DNA of 64,000 nt from Flaviflagellibacter deserti (lineage in GTDB: Bacteria; Pseudomonadota; Alphaproteobacteria; Rhizobiales; Methylopilaceae), in NCBI RefSeq assembly GCF_042652085.1, contig NZ_JBHSJF010000002.1, positions 1-64,000 of the forward strand, written 5' to 3'. The notes under the pieces are model-generated. The model did no database searches. It saw only the letters and a list, made by a program, of their open reading frames with translations, and was not told the DNA's origin. The position numbers and the translations under genes were made by a program. Positions 38,261-52,003 of this stretch are shown here, piece after piece; the first letter of the stretch is position 1; each line of letters opens with the position of its first letter.

Positions 38261-40327
38261 TTAGCCGCCTTCCTTGTTGAGGGTCAGTTGGGCGGAGCCT
38301 GCGGTCGCCGGGCGGCCGACCAGGGCGTCGATGCGCTCGCGCTCGCGCTGGAACTCGGCCAGCGCCGGACCCTCCAGTTCCTTGCCGCGCGGCACCTTGA
38401 TGCGCATTGGGTTCACGAAGCGGCCGTTGACCAGGACTTCGTAATGGCAGTGCGGGCCGGTCGAGAGGCCGGTCGAGCCGACATAGCCGATGAGCTGCCC
38501 CTGGCGGACGCGGGTACCTTCCTTGATTCCCTTGGCAAAGCCGGACATGTGGCCGTAGGCGGTCTCGTAGCCATTGGCGTGCTGGATCTTCACCTGGTTG
38601 CCGTAGCCGCCGGACTTCTTCGCGTACTCGATGACGCCATTGCCGGCGGCGTAGATCGGCGTGCCGCGCGGGGCGGCCCAGTCGACGCCGGTATGCATCT
38701 TCGAATAACCGAGAATCGGGTGGCGACGCAGACCGAAGCCCGAGCGCATGACTGCGTTGGTGACCGGCTTGCGGACGAGGAATTTGCGAGCCGACCGGCC
38801 GTCCTCATCAAAATAGTCGAAGCCGCCATCGTCCGGCAGCTGGTAGCGGTAATAGCGACGGGTCTCGCCGCCCGAGATGAGCGAGGAGTAGATGACCTCC
38901 GGAGTGCCATCGACCTGGCCGCTCTCGTCCGAGGCGAAGACGACCTCGAAGCTGTCGCCGTTCTGCACCTTGCGCTGGAAGTCGGCGTCATAGCCGAAAA
39001 CGCGGACCAGTTCCTCGATCACCTGCTTCGGCACGCCCTTCGAGATCGCGGTTCCGTAGAGGCTTTGGTAGAGGCTGAGCGTCGAGCCGGTGCCGCTCTG
39101 GGCGATTTCGACGCCGTTGTCGTCGACCGCCTCGCCTTCCTCCGCGATCTCCGGAGCGTCGGCGACCGCGACGTAGCCGCCGGTGTCGGACGCGGCGACG
39201 ATGGATTCGTTCGAACCGGAGGCGAGGATGACCCGGACCGGCTGCATCCGCGAGCCGAACGGCGCCATCAGGATCCTGACAGTCTGGCCCGGCATCAGCG
39301 CCTGCGTGCCGTAGCCCGAGCCGGCGGCGAAGGCTTCGGTGATCTGGCGGGCCTCTTCCGGCGTCGCGCCCTGGCGGATGAGCACGTCGTCGAGGCGCTC
39401 CTGACCGCGGGCAACGACCACGCGTTCGTCATCGGTCGAGCCCGGCACGGCGCCGGGACGCGGCGCCTTCTTGGCAATGACGGTCATGTTCTGCGCGGCG
39501 AAGGCAGGCATATCCGGCGACCCGCCGCCGGTGAAGGACAGCGCTCCGCCAAAGCCGGAAAGGTCCGAACTCTGGACGGCGTTCATCGCGGCGGTGTCGC
39601 GGACGCTCGCGAGCACGTCGTCCATGGAAACGGACGGGCCCTGATCCGGGCTGATGTTCAGGCCGGCGAGATTCTGGACGACATAGGAGATGTCGCCGTC
39701 GGGAGCGGGTGCCGCTTCCGCGACCGGCGCGGGCGTATCGTCGTCTCCGAAGATGTTCTGCGGCTTGAAGGCCGGGATATCGACGTTGAGGCCCGCGGGA
39801 ATGAGACTCGCGGTGACGCGGGTGACCGGCCTCGTGCGAACCAGTTCGCGATCGCCCGATTTGACCGTCGTCGAGACGCGGAAGGTCTGCTTCGCCTCGT
39901 CGACGGTGGCTTTCGCTGTCGAGATACGGTCCGACTTGCGGTTCTCGTTCGAAGAGCGGGCGCGGGCGCTATAGGGATCCCAGCGGGCGAAGGCCTCGGG
40001 CGTGCGGGCGATCTGATAGGCGCCGTTCGTGCTGGTGACGATCGCGGTGCCAAGCAGGCCCATGCCGAGGAAACCGGCGAGGATCGTCCCCGAGAACCAG
40101 CGGATGTTGACCTGGCGGCTGTCGTCCGGATTGCCGGTTCCGCCGTCGAGACGGAGGGGCGGCTCGTCGCCGATCTCGATCGGGCGCGCGCGTAAAAAAT
40201 TGTCCCTCTGCGCGCGAATGAGCAAGCCGCGAAGCCCCGATGCAAAAGCGCCGCCCTCTGGCAGGCGGCACTCAAAACCCTGAATGACTAAGGGGTGACA
40301 ATACGGCCTCAATGGGGCTTGCGCCAT
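38261..40327 (-). CDS. M23 (LytM) family metallopeptidase with membrane anchor
   Basis: 688 residues as called from the ATG at 40327; the first 40 residues are weak and the true start may be further in. A membrane helix lies at about 76-96. The middle includes a LysM-like/G5-type region and the C-terminal LytM domain with zinc ligands in MHTGVDW and GPHCHYE, plus GNQVKIQHANGYETAYGHM. It is probably a periplasmic peptidoglycan endopeptidase, or an activator if catalysis is lost; all His/Asp ligands are present here. The Rhizobiales relatives are fixed next to, but apart from, rRNA operons only by chance. Confidence 0.88.
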   Translation of the reverse strand: MAQAPLRPYCHPLVIQGFECRLPEGGAFASGLRGLLIRAQRDNFLRARPIEIGDEPPLRLDGGTGNPDDSRQVNIRWFSGTILAGFLGMGLLGTAIVTSTNGAYQIARTPEAFARWDPYSARARSSNENRKSDRISTAKATVDEAKQTFRVSTTVKSGDRELVRTRPVTRVTASLIPAGLNVDIPAFKPQNIFGDDDTPAPVAEAAPAPDGDISYVVQNLAGLNISPDQGPSVSMDDVLASVRDTAAMNAVQSSDLSGFGGALSFTGGGSPDMPAFAAQNMTVIAKKAPRPGAVPGSTDDERVVVARGQERLDDVLIRQGATPEEARQITEAFAAGSGYGTQALMPGQTVRILMAPFGSRMQPVRVILASGSNESIVAASDTGGYVAVADAPEIAEEGEAVDDNGVEIAQSGTGSTLSLYQSLYGTAISKGVPKQVIEELVRVFGYDADFQRKVQNGDSFEVVFASDESGQVDGTPEVIYSSLISGGETRRYYRYQLPDDGGFDYFDEDGRSARKFLVRKPVTNAVMRSGFGLRRHPILGYSKMHTGVDWAAPRGTPIYAAGNGVIEYAKKSGGYGNQVKIQHANGYETAYGHMSGFAKGIKEGTRVRQGQLIGYVGSTGLSTGPHCHYEVLVNGRFVNPMRIKVPRGKELEGPALAEFQRERERIDALVGRPATAGSAQLTLNKEGG

Positions 40328-40614
40328 AGGAACTGCATGCGGTGCGGTGGAATGAAGGAGGAAATGCGCATGGACGCGCGCTCACACGTACGCTCGCGAC
40401 GAGCGCGCTTCAGGAAACTTCCTTTCGCGCCAGGATCGGCGGCCTGGGGCTTCCGGAGAAAGTTCAGGCGCATCTCGAAAAATTTGGGGCCGGATCGTTG
40501 AAAACCGGGCCGAAATCGCCACTTGAGATCTCTCGCGGCGATGAATTTTCGCTGAGAATTGAGGGTGTTTTCACCCTTGCTGTCATCCGGGCGTCATTTT
40601 TTCCAAACCCGGTG

Positions 40615-40644
40615 TTGACACCCAAAGAAGGTGGGGTCTATATA
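40615..40644 (+). promoter_or_regulatory. rRNA operon promoter
   Basis: A perfect -35 hexamer TTGACA (40615-40620) is followed after 18 bases (17 or 18 depending on register) by TATATA (40639-40644). It is the best promoter match in the window and stands about 345 bases before the 16S gene, in the 660-base gap 40328-40987, which otherwise holds no gene. Confidence 0.88.
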
Positions 40645-40795
40645 CGCCCCACACCGGACGCGGCGCCGCTGAGCGGCCCACACGAAGGTGTTTCACTTAA
40701 AGGCTGCGGGGCCAAAAACTTCCTAGGCAACTAGGAGGTGATTTTGCTCCTCGCTATTAAGTGTGAAGCAAGTTTCGGCAGCCTCGGTTGCCACC

Positions 40796-40806
40796 GCTCT
40801 TTGACA
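40796..40806 (+). promoter_or_regulatory. boxA-like antitermination site in the rRNA leader
   Basis: GCTCTTTGACA resembles the boxA element of rRNA leaders (TGCTCTTTAACA in enterobacteria), where the NusB-NusE complex binds to prevent early termination. It is in the expected position between promoter and 16S. Confidence 0.65.
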
Positions 40807-40987
40807 TTTGAATCGGAAGAAAGAGAAACGTAGACGGCGGAGTCCTTGCGGACTTCGATCCTCGGATCGAAGTCATGAAGCGAGACTTCTGGCCTGACAC
40901 GTTTTCTCAAGGTTCATATCCAATCGTCGCGAGACGACAGGATGTAACCTCGTCAAGCAAAACGTGACCAGGCCGGGCAAAAATCTC

Positions 40988-42477
<1,490 letters not shown>

Positions 42478-42649
42478 GATCCTTCAGCGACTGAACTTGT
42501 TCAGTCCTATCGGATCTCTTCAGAACACAAGCCGATTGATCAGTCGGCATTTGGCGGGACACCGCCGTCTTCGTTTCTCTTTCTTCCCGGACGAGCACCG
42601 CACACGGCGTGTGCGGCCCTAGAGAGCCGCTGCCTTGTGCTGCGGTCGG

Positions 42650-42726
42650 GGGCTTGTAGCTCAGTTGGTTAGAGCGCGCGCTTGATAAGCGTGAGGTCGG
42701 AAGTTCAAGTCTTCCCAGGCCCACCA
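42650..42726 (+). tRNA. tRNA-Ile (GAT)
   Basis: 77 bases including an encoded CCA. The acceptor stem GGGCTTG pairs with CAGGCCC, the anticodon loop is CTTGATAA with anticodon GAT, and the T-arm holds TTCAAGT. It lies in the 16S-23S spacer. Confidence 0.96.
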
Positions 42727-42748
42727 CTTTATCCGCGTGTGAACCAAT

Positions 42749-42824
42749 GGGGCCATAGCTCAGCTGGGAGAGCACCTGCTTTGCAAGCAGGGGGTCGTCG
42801 GTTCGATCCCGACTGGCTCCACCA
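42749..42824 (+). tRNA. tRNA-Ala (TGC)
   Basis: 76 bases with encoded CCA. The acceptor stem GGGGCCA pairs with TGGCTCC, and the anticodon is TGC in CTTTGCAAG. It follows tRNA-Ile by 22 bases in the 16S-23S spacer, the usual order. Confidence 0.96.
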
Positions 42825-43107
42825 GTTCGCGTTCACCGCGCATCAAAAACGTCCGGGAAATGAAGTTTCGCAACGAGCCTCGCGGCTTGATTGCGTGTTG
42901 TCTGACATTGTGAAGAGCGAATTCGATTGTACCTGCATGCCTTACGGCATGTTGGGCGCAAGCTGCCGGGGCATGAGTGTGCCGGCGTAACATCGAATTC
43001 CGAAGCAAGCTGGTCTTTTTGATCAGATTGCCGGCGGCTAGCCGGTAGTCTGGATCTGACCGATGTCCATCCGGCGCCGAGCCGGGCGGACATCGATAAT
43101 GAGAGTA

Positions 43108-45914
<2,807 letters not shown>

Positions 45915-46036
45915 TCTCATTACCGATGTCCGTTCGGTCAGCAATCATAAGAGACCTAAACTTGCTTCAGCTTTGTCCCTCCGGATTTTTCCGTGGGGAT
46001 CTCGCTGACGCATCAGCTTGCTTCAACTGTTCTTTG

Positions 46037-46156
46037 CCGGCCTGGTGGCTTTGCGAGGAGAAAAAACCCGATCCCATCCCGAACTCGGCCGTTAAGCTCC
46101 TCTGCGCCAATGGTACTTTGTCTTAAGGCACGGGAGAGTAGGTCGTTGCCAGGCCT
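46037..46156 (+). rRNA. rrf: 5S ribosomal RNA
   Basis: About 120 bases: the ends GGCCTGGTGGC and GTTGCCAGGCC pair, and the core holds CCCGATCCCATCCCGAACTCGG and GGGAGAGTAGGTCG. Boundaries are estimated from the terminal helix. Confidence 0.93.
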
Positions 46157-46245
46157 GCAAAGCACAGTCGCTCTTCATGATGTAAGCGCTTCCCGGGAAG
46201 CGTCCGGTGCCTTGTGGCACCGCCAGCCAATCATTCCTCGATTGA

Positions 46246-46322
<77 letters not shown>

Positions 46323-46326
46323 AATC

Positions 46327-46353
46327 AAAGCCGCCCTTCGGGGCGGCTTTTTT
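46327..46353 (+). terminator. Rho-independent terminator of the rRNA operon
   Basis: Stem AAAGCCGCCC (46327-46336) pairs with GGGCGGCTTT (46341-46350) around a TTCG tetraloop, followed by a T-run. It lies five bases after tRNA-fMet. Confidence 0.95.
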
Positions 46354-46493
46354 ATTTCTGAGGTGCGGTTGGAAGGCGGGGCGGCCGGTACGGCTGGTTC
46401 GATCCGCACCGGCCTTGCAGGCTAAGGGGTAGTCTGGGCTGCCTGCAATCAAAGATTGCATCTCCAATCCTTAACGAATCCTGAACCCGCCGC

Positions 46494-47039
46494 TCAGAAG
46501 GGCGACGTGCGTCCGGAAGGATTGAGCAGCCACGGCACGACACGGTCGGCGATCTGTTCGAGCAGGAGCGTGCTCGAGTTCGGGAAATGACGAGGCTCGG
46601 TGTCGACGAGAACGAGCGCACCGATCGAATATTCGTTGTCGATCTTGATCGGAGCGCTTGCGAAGAAGCGGAGATAGGGCCGGGTGGTGACGTTGGAATT
46701 GTCGCGAAACCGCGCGTCCTTGGTCAGATCCTCGACCACGATCGTCTTTCCAGTGGCGATCGTTTCACGGCAAAGCGCGGAGTTGCGCGGCAGCTCTCCC
46801 TTCGCGCCGGGCACCTTGGGCTTGAAGCGCAGCATGTCCCCGTCCATGAATGCGAGGCTGACTGCCTTCACGCCGAAACGCCCGATCAGAAGATTGGTGA
46901 TCTGCTCCGCCTCCTTGGAGAAGAGAAGCGCCTGGATCGCGAAGCGATGAAGCGCGGCGATTCTCGCCACCTCGGCGGCCGGACGTTCCGTTGCGGAAAC
47001 TTGATCAAGGGCAGCTGCGCTCACCGTCGCTCTCTCCAT
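46494..47039 (-). CDS. GAF-domain protein
   Basis: 181 residues from the ATG at 47039. A single GAF domain fills about residues 25-175: helix AALHRFAIQALLFSKEAEQITNLL, then VSLAFMDGDMLRFKPK, the short NSALCRETIATGKTIVVEDLTKDARF and an end SIGALVLVDTEPRHF. Such stand-alone GAF proteins may sense small ligands or redox state; the CRETIATG segment resembles the GAF found in the following GGDEF-EAL protein (LCLETLAG). No output domain is attached. Confidence 0.8.
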   Translation of the reverse strand: MERATVSAAALDQVSATERPAAEVARIAALHRFAIQALLFSKEAEQITNLLIGRFGVKAVSLAFMDGDMLRFKPKVPGAKGELPRNSALCRETIATGKTIVVEDLTKDARFRDNSNVTTRPYLRFFASAPIKIDNEYSIGALVLVDTEPRHFPNSSTLLLEQIADRVVPWLLNPSGRTSPF

Positions 47040-47125
47040 GGGTCGCAAGGCACGCTAGGAGAGAGTGTCTAAACGAGCGTAAATTGCTGATCGTGGATTA
47101 TACGTATGCCGACAGCGCGGAGTCG

Positions 47126-47554
47126 TTATCGGTGGGGTGACCAGCCGGCAGGCGCCATCTCGAATCCCGCGAATTCGAAGCCGGGAGCGACCGTGCATCC
47201 GACGAGCGTCCACTCTCCGGTGCTTTCGGCGGATTGCCAGACGCCCTTCGGAACGACGATCTGGGGCCGTTCGCCGGCGGCGATATCCCTGCCGAGCGTG
47301 AAGGTCTCGAAAGTCTCGCCATTCGAGAGAGACAATCTCAGTGGCGCCCCGTCATAGAAGTGCCAGACTTCGGCGGCGTCGACGCGATGCCAATGCGATC
47401 GCTCGCCAGCCTGCAGCAGATAATGGATGGCGGTCGAGGCCGCGCGCTCGCCCGGCTTTGCCTCGTCGCGGAAGGTCTCGGCGAAATGTCCGCCTTCAGG
47501 ATGCGGGGCGAGTTTAAGCGCGGCGATGAGGCTGGATGCGGTGGATAACGACAT
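47126..47554 (-). CDS. DUF985 cupin family protein
   Basis: 142 residues from the ATG at 47554. It carries the cupin_5 signature: HPEGGHFAETFR near the start, AIHYLLQAGERSHWHRVDAAEVWHFYDGAPL with paired His and Glu, and a late VGCTVAPGFEFAGFEMA. The family includes the yeast/plant YML079-like proteins, whose function is not settled. Read away from the GGDEF-EAL gene with a shared upstream region 47555-47653. Confidence 0.9.
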   Translation of the reverse strand: MSLSTASSLIAALKLAPHPEGGHFAETFRDEAKPGERAASTAIHYLLQAGERSHWHRVDAAEVWHFYDGAPLRLSLSNGETFETFTLGRDIAAGERPQIVVPKGVWQSAESTGEWTLVGCTVAPGFEFAGFEMAPAGWSPHR

Positions 47555-47653
47555 GGCGGACGAAGGATAGCGCAAAGTTTAGACAATTGCGGAACGGGCG
47601 CTTAATCGCGCACTGGCACCGTGGGTCCCCTGAGAAGGAACGGGGGAGTACAT

Positions 47654-49837
47654 ATGCCAGCCGATCCACGGCCGTTCGCGCTCGCGAACGACGAGGCCAG
47701 TCGCCTCAAGGCACTCGAGGATTACGCCGTCTTCGATACGCCTCCCGAACAGGATTTCGACCATCTCGCGGCGCTTGCCGCGCGCATCTTCTCGGCGCCG
47801 ATTTCGGTCATCGCGCTCGTCGATGGTGAGCGCCAGGTTTTCAAGGCCCGCGTCGGAACCGAGATGGGGGAGGGGGGGCGTTCCGGTTCGCTGTGCCTCG
47901 AAACCCTGGCAGGTCCGGATATATTCTGCGTAGCTGACGCGAGGCAGGATTCTGAGTTCGCCACTGATCCTTTCGTCGTGGATGGAGCCCGGTTCTTCGC
48001 CGGTGCGCCGCTCATCACGCCGACAGGTCATGCAATCGGTGCGCTGTGTGTGATCGACACCAAGCCGCGTCGGGAATTCACCGACGAGCAGACCAATACG
48101 CTGCGCGAGCTCGCTGGACTGGTCATGGACCGCCTCGAGGTGCGCCGCCTCGGCCTCAACCGCAACGAGACCCACGCGCCGTTCCAGAACATAGCGGCCA
48201 CGTCGCCGGATGGTATCGTCTGCGCCAATGCGAGGGGCGCGATCACGTTCTGGAACGCGGCCGCGGAGCGGATCTTCGGCTACACCGCCGCCGAGGTCAT
48301 GGGGCGTAATCTCCATCTCATCCTTGGCGAGAACTGCCGCAAGGGAGATCGCGAGACGCTCGCACGCCTGATGGACGAGGCGACGCCCGGCCTGATCGGC
48401 GAGACGGCGGCGTTCAGCGGCCAGCGCAGGAACGGCACCGAACTGCCGATCGAGGTCTCGCTCTCGTGCTGGATGGATAGCCACCAGCAGAGCTTCGGCG
48501 CGATCATCCGTGACGTATCGGACCGACGGGACAACGAGGCGCGTCTGCTGCGCCTGGCCAATCACGATGCGCTGACCGACCTGCCGAACCGTGGTGCGCT
48601 CTGGGCGCATCTCGACGACGTGCTCGCGGCCGAGGAGCCGCTGACACTGCTCATGCTCGATCTCGACGGCTTCAAGGAAGTGAACGACGATCGCGGGCAT
48701 ATGTGGGGCGACCGCGTCCTGCAGGTCGTGGCGCGGCAGATCCTCGATCTTGCCGGCGATGGAGACATGGTGGCGCGGCTCGGCGGCGACGAGTTTGCGG
48801 TCGTCCTGCGCGGCGTCGGCGATCCGCTTGTCGCGAGCCGCCTCGGCGAGCGGCTGATCCAGCATTTCAACAAGCCCGTCTGGGTCGACGGCCAGAAGGT
48901 CAATCTCGGTCTGTCGATCGGCATCGCGATCGCGCCGGCGCACGGCTCGACGCCGGAAGAGCTGATGGCCAATGTCGATCTCGCACTCTATCGCGCGAAG
49001 GACGAGGGCCGTAGCCGCCAGCACCTCTTTGCTCCGCCGATGCGGCAGGCCGCGAATGCCCGCAGTGCCTTCGAGGTAGAGCTGACCTCGGCGCATGAGA
49101 ATGGCGAGTTCGAGCTGTTCTACCAGCCGCAGGTCCGGCTGAACGACAGCTCGATGATTGGCGCCGAGGCGCTGCTGCGCTGGCGCCATCCCGAACGCGG
49201 GCTGATGATCCCGCCGAGCTTCATCAGCGTGCTCGACACGATGTCGATTGCGGCCGATGTCGGCGAATGGGTCATTCGCTCGGCCTGCGGGCAGGCGGCG
49301 GCCTGGCGCGAGGCGGGTGTCGACGATTTCAAGGTTGCGGTGAACCTGTTCGGCGCGCAGTTCCGTCGCGGCGATCTTTGCGAAGTGGTCGAGAGCGCGC
49401 TGTCTGAAGCCCGGCTGCCGGCGGGAGCGCTGGAACTCGAGATCACCGAGACGATGATCCTGCGCCATGAACGGGCGATGCTGAAGCAGCTGAAGGACCT
49501 TCAGCGCATCGGCGTCGGCGTGGCGTTCGACGATTATGGTACGGGCTTCGCCTCGCTCAGCCAGATCCAGCTCTTTCCGCTGACCAAGCTGAAGATCGAT
49601 CGCAGCTTCGTCCGCGAGATGTGCTGCGACTCGGACAATGCCGCCGTGGTGAAGGCGATCTTGCATCTCGGCAAGAATTTCGGGGTGAAAGTCATCGCTG
49701 AAGGCATCGAGTCGGTGCAGCAGCACGAGGTCCTGGTCGAGAACGGCTGCAGTGAGGGGCAGGGCTTCCTTTACGGCCGTGCCATGTCGAGCATTGATTT
49801 CGAGGGCAAGCTGCTCGAATGGCGGCACGTCGCCTGA
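47654..49837 (+). CDS. GAF-PAS-GGDEF-EAL cyclic-di-GMP signalling protein
   Basis: 727 residues from the ATG at 47654, which has a GGGGGAG site. Domain order: GAF (about 20-165), PAS (about 175-290, ATSPDGIVCANARGAITFWN), GGDEF (about 300-460, with intact RLGGDEFAVV near 374-383) and EAL (about 475-720, with AEALLRWRHPERG near 503 and DDYGTGFASL). Both catalytic motifs are intact, so it may make or break cyclic-di-GMP; GAF and PAS should set the balance. No transmembrane segment is seen, so it is cytoplasmic. Confidence 0.93.
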   Translation: MPADPRPFALANDEASRLKALEDYAVFDTPPEQDFDHLAALAARIFSAPISVIALVDGERQVFKARVGTEMGEGGRSGSLCLETLAGPDIFCVADARQDSEFATDPFVVDGARFFAGAPLITPTGHAIGALCVIDTKPRREFTDEQTNTLRELAGLVMDRLEVRRLGLNRNETHAPFQNIAATSPDGIVCANARGAITFWNAAAERIFGYTAAEVMGRNLHLILGENCRKGDRETLARLMDEATPGLIGETAAFSGQRRNGTELPIEVSLSCWMDSHQQSFGAIIRDVSDRRDNEARLLRLANHDALTDLPNRGALWAHLDDVLAAEEPLTLLMLDLDGFKEVNDDRGHMWGDRVLQVVARQILDLAGDGDMVARLGGDEFAVVLRGVGDPLVASRLGERLIQHFNKPVWVDGQKVNLGLSIGIAIAPAHGSTPEELMANVDLALYRAKDEGRSRQHLFAPPMRQAANARSAFEVELTSAHENGEFELFYQPQVRLNDSSMIGAEALLRWRHPERGLMIPPSFISVLDTMSIAADVGEWVIRSACGQAAAWREAGVDDFKVAVNLFGAQFRRGDLCEVVESALSEARLPAGALELEITETMILRHERAMLKQLKDLQRIGVGVAFDDYGTGFASLSQIQLFPLTKLKIDRSFVREMCCDSDNAAVVKAILHLGKNFGVKVIAEGIESVQQHEVLVENGCSEGQGFLYGRAMSSIDFEGKLLEWRHVA

Positions 49838-49846
49838 GGTAGAATC

Positions 49847-49874
49847 GCGGGGCCGATGCGAACACCGGCCCCGC
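49847..49874. terminator. Hairpin between convergent GGDEF-EAL and KGG genes
   Basis: GCGGGGCC (49847-49854) pairs with GGCCCCGC (49867-49874). There is no clear T-run, but the position between two convergent stops suggests a bidirectional terminator. Confidence 0.6.
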
Positions 49875-49898
49875 TCAATTGCATGTTATAGGGAAGAG

Positions 49899-50123
49899 TT
49901 AGTGCTGGCCGCCCTTGCGGCCTGCCTCCGACGCGCGCTCGCGATCGTTGGCAAAATTGCCCTGGCTCTGCTGGCCGCCCTTGCGACCGGCTTCAGATGC
50001 CCGTTCACGGTCGTTAGCGAAATTGCCGCCGGATTCCGATCCGCCCTTCGACGCGATTTCGCGTTGCTTGTCCGGATCCATCGACGCGAAGCCGCGATTG
50101 GACGTGTTCTGGTTCTGAGCCAT
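49899..50123 (-). CDS. KGG-repeat stress-induced protein
   Basis: 74 residues from the ATG at 50123, after an AGGAGG ribosome site. Three KGG repeats are visible: SMDPDKQREIASKGG, then two nearly identical units, each GNFANDRERASEAGRKGG. This is the small hydrophilic KGG/con-10 type linked to stress and stationary phase in bacteria such as E. coli (YciG). The last two repeats are also near-identical at the DNA level, implying a recent duplication. Confidence 0.9.
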   Translation of the reverse strand: MAQNQNTSNRGFASMDPDKQREIASKGGSESGGNFANDRERASEAGRKGGQQSQGNFANDRERASEAGRKGGQH

Positions 50124-50310
50124 GTCAATTGCCTCCTCTCTTGGAGATTTCGGCACGGCTTAGCCTGTCCGCGCCCAAATATAAAACGGGTCGCGTATCG
50201 ATTGGTTCCTTTGGTTATATTGCTACATTCGACGTATTGACGCTTACTGTAAAGTAAGCGAGGCGAGCAATACTGATTTTGCGGATTGTTTGGCGCAGTT
50301 GTGGCCAAGT

Positions 50311-51120
50311 TTAAGCCAGTGGGCCGTTTTTGAGGAAATCCGGCGGCACGCGGCTGACGTCGCGGAGGAGTTCGATGAGAGCTCGCGCCCCGAACTCCGC
50401 GGCCGCTTCACCTTTTTCGGCTGTCGCGGCAGCGGTATTGCCGAGAGCCCCTTCGGGATTGAGGTCCTGCGCAAGCCAGCCGAAACCGGCGGGACGAGAC
50501 GCCCGCAGATGATGGTAGTCCTTTTCCATCGCGAGCGAGGCGGGGACGAAGTTCTTCAGCCTGTCGCGGCGGACGAGGTCCGGGCGGCAGGCGAGCATCA
50601 GCGAGGTCTCGATCTCGCCGCCGTGGACGCCGTGGGCGATCTCCTCGGCGGTAAACAGGCCGTCGGGATAGCCGAAGCGCGCCCATGTCGTCGTCACCGC
50701 CAGCATTTCGTGCCGGACGCGAAGATCGCGCGCGACCACATCGATCAGCGCGTTGTTGCCGCCGTGTGACGAGAGGAGGACGAGTTTCCGGATGCCGGCG
50801 CGGGCAAGGCTGTCGCCGATCTCATTCCAGGTTAGCATCGCGGTTTCGGCGCTGAACGTCAGCGTGCCGGGATACGCGACATGTTCGGGCGACAGCCCGA
50901 CGCTTTGCGTCGGCAGGATCGTCACCGGCAGATCGGCAGGCAGAATAGCGCGGGTGCGGGCGAGATAGCCCTCCATGATGTCGACGTCGGTCGACAGCGG
51001 CAGATGCGGACCGTGCTGTTCTACGGCCGCGACCGGAAGAACCGCGATCCAGGACGATGTGTCGGCCGCATGGATTTCCGGCCAGGTCATGTCCGACCAG
51101 ATGGGTTTCGGAAGGCTCAA
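50311..51120 (-). CDS. Creatininase-family amidohydrolase
   Basis: 269 residues from a TTG at 51120 that overlaps the upstream pcp stop (TTGA); an ATG at 51090 is an alternative. Metal-binding motifs of the creatininase fold are visible: PVAAVEQHGPHLPLSTD, the LLSSHGGNN segment and GVHGGEIETSLM. The family includes creatininase, the riboflavin/F420 enzyme ArfB and mycofactocin MftE; this copy has none of those pathway partners. Coupling with pcp suggests a role in hydrolysing cyclic amides, which is inference. Confidence 0.88.
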   Translation of the reverse strand: MSLPKPIWSDMTWPEIHAADTSSWIAVLPVAAVEQHGPHLPLSTDVDIMEGYLARTRAILPADLPVTILPTQSVGLSPEHVAYPGTLTFSAETAMLTWNEIGDSLARAGIRKLVLLSSHGGNNALIDVVARDLRVRHEMLAVTTTWARFGYPDGLFTAEEIAHGVHGGEIETSLMLACRPDLVRRDRLKNFVPASLAMEKDYHHLRASRPAGFGWLAQDLNPEGALGNTAAATAEKGEAAAEFGARALIELLRDVSRVPPDFLKNGPLA

Positions 51121-51764
51121 GCGGCCGCCTCCAGCCTGCCGGCGCGCGCGAGCACCAGATCGAGCGCCTTCAGCGTCATCGAGAGCGGCATGTACGGGCA
51201 GGCCGGGTGACGCAGCGCGGCGGGCTCTCCGGCAATCACCTGCTCCGGCAGAAGCGGGACATGCAGGAAGGTCGCCGTGACACGCGCGCGATTGGTCTCG
51301 GCGGCGTGGAGCGCGAGATAAAGCAACTGATTGCAAAGGTGGGTGCCGCAATCCTCCGACACCGCGGCGGGAATGCCGGCGGCATTCAGCGCGGCGGCGG
51401 TGCCGTCGAGGTCAGGCCAGGTCGCGATATAGCTTTCAGGGCCGGACGAGTGGACAGGAAGATCGCGAATCTCGGCGCCCGTGCTGTCCGGCACGCCGAA
51501 ATTCCGGCGATTGGTCGCGATCTTCTCCAGGCACAGCCGGTTCCGGCCGGCGGCTTGACCGCAGAGGAGCAGGCGGTCGGGATCGAAGCGACGTACCGCT
51601 TCGTCGAGCAAGGAGTCGGCACGCTCGGTGTCGACCGGCAGGATCAGCGTTTCCGCATCGAGGCCCGACGCGGTCGCGCCGCGCTTCTCGAAGGCGCGCA
51701 CCAAGGCCTCGGAAGCATTGCTGCCGCCGTCAAACGGGCCGAAACCGGTGATCAGAACCTTCAT
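51117..51764 (-). CDS. pcp: Pyrrolidone-carboxylate peptidase
   Basis: 215 residues from the ATG at 51764. The start KVLITGFGPFDG is diagnostic. The Glu-Cys-His triad is visible: Glu in GQAAGRNRLCLEKIATN, Cys in the SEDCGTHLCNQLLY motif and His in FLHVPLLPEQ. It removes N-terminal pyroglutamate from peptides in the cytoplasm. The stop overlaps the start of the creatininase-family gene. The 239 bases upstream (51765-52003) hold no gene. Confidence 0.94.
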   Translation of the reverse strand: MKVLITGFGPFDGGSNASEALVRAFEKRGATASGLDAETLILPVDTERADSLLDEAVRRFDPDRLLLCGQAAGRNRLCLEKIATNRRNFGVPDSTGAEIRDLPVHSSGPESYIATWPDLDGTAAALNAAGIPAAVSEDCGTHLCNQLLYLALHAAETNRARVTATFLHVPLLPEQVIAGEPAALRHPACPYMPLSMTLKALDLVLARAGRLEAAA

Positions 51765-52003
51765 CTTCTCTCGAATAGGCACGGAGCGGGTCGGGCACAA
51801 GCGGCCGGCTCTCGAAGCTTCGCCGGAGCTGTTCTGTTTCGGGACACAGCGTTAACGCGATCCCCGCGCCCAAATCGGCCTTCGCGAAGCCGATGAGCCC
51901 CGTCGAACCGTCCGTCCGCTACGGACCATATCGGGAACATCGATCGATCAGCGATTCGTGCGGGGTTCGTTCCCGCTCCGCTCCAATCGTTAATCGCGAC
52001 GAG

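Noticed and set aside
38213..40195. 660-codon plus-strand open frame opposite the M23 peptidase gene
   Set aside because: No domain, biased composition; the minus-strand gene has intact LytM motifs.
47579..49828. 749-codon minus-strand open frame opposite the GGDEF-EAL gene
   Set aside because: Composition is Arg/Asp/Glu/His-rich with no recognisable domain; it is a GC-driven shadow of a gene with four intact domains.
49899..50123. CRISPR-like repeat
   Set aside because: The direct repeats are within a coding sequence, only two units long and without spacers. No CRISPR array was seen elsewhere in the window.
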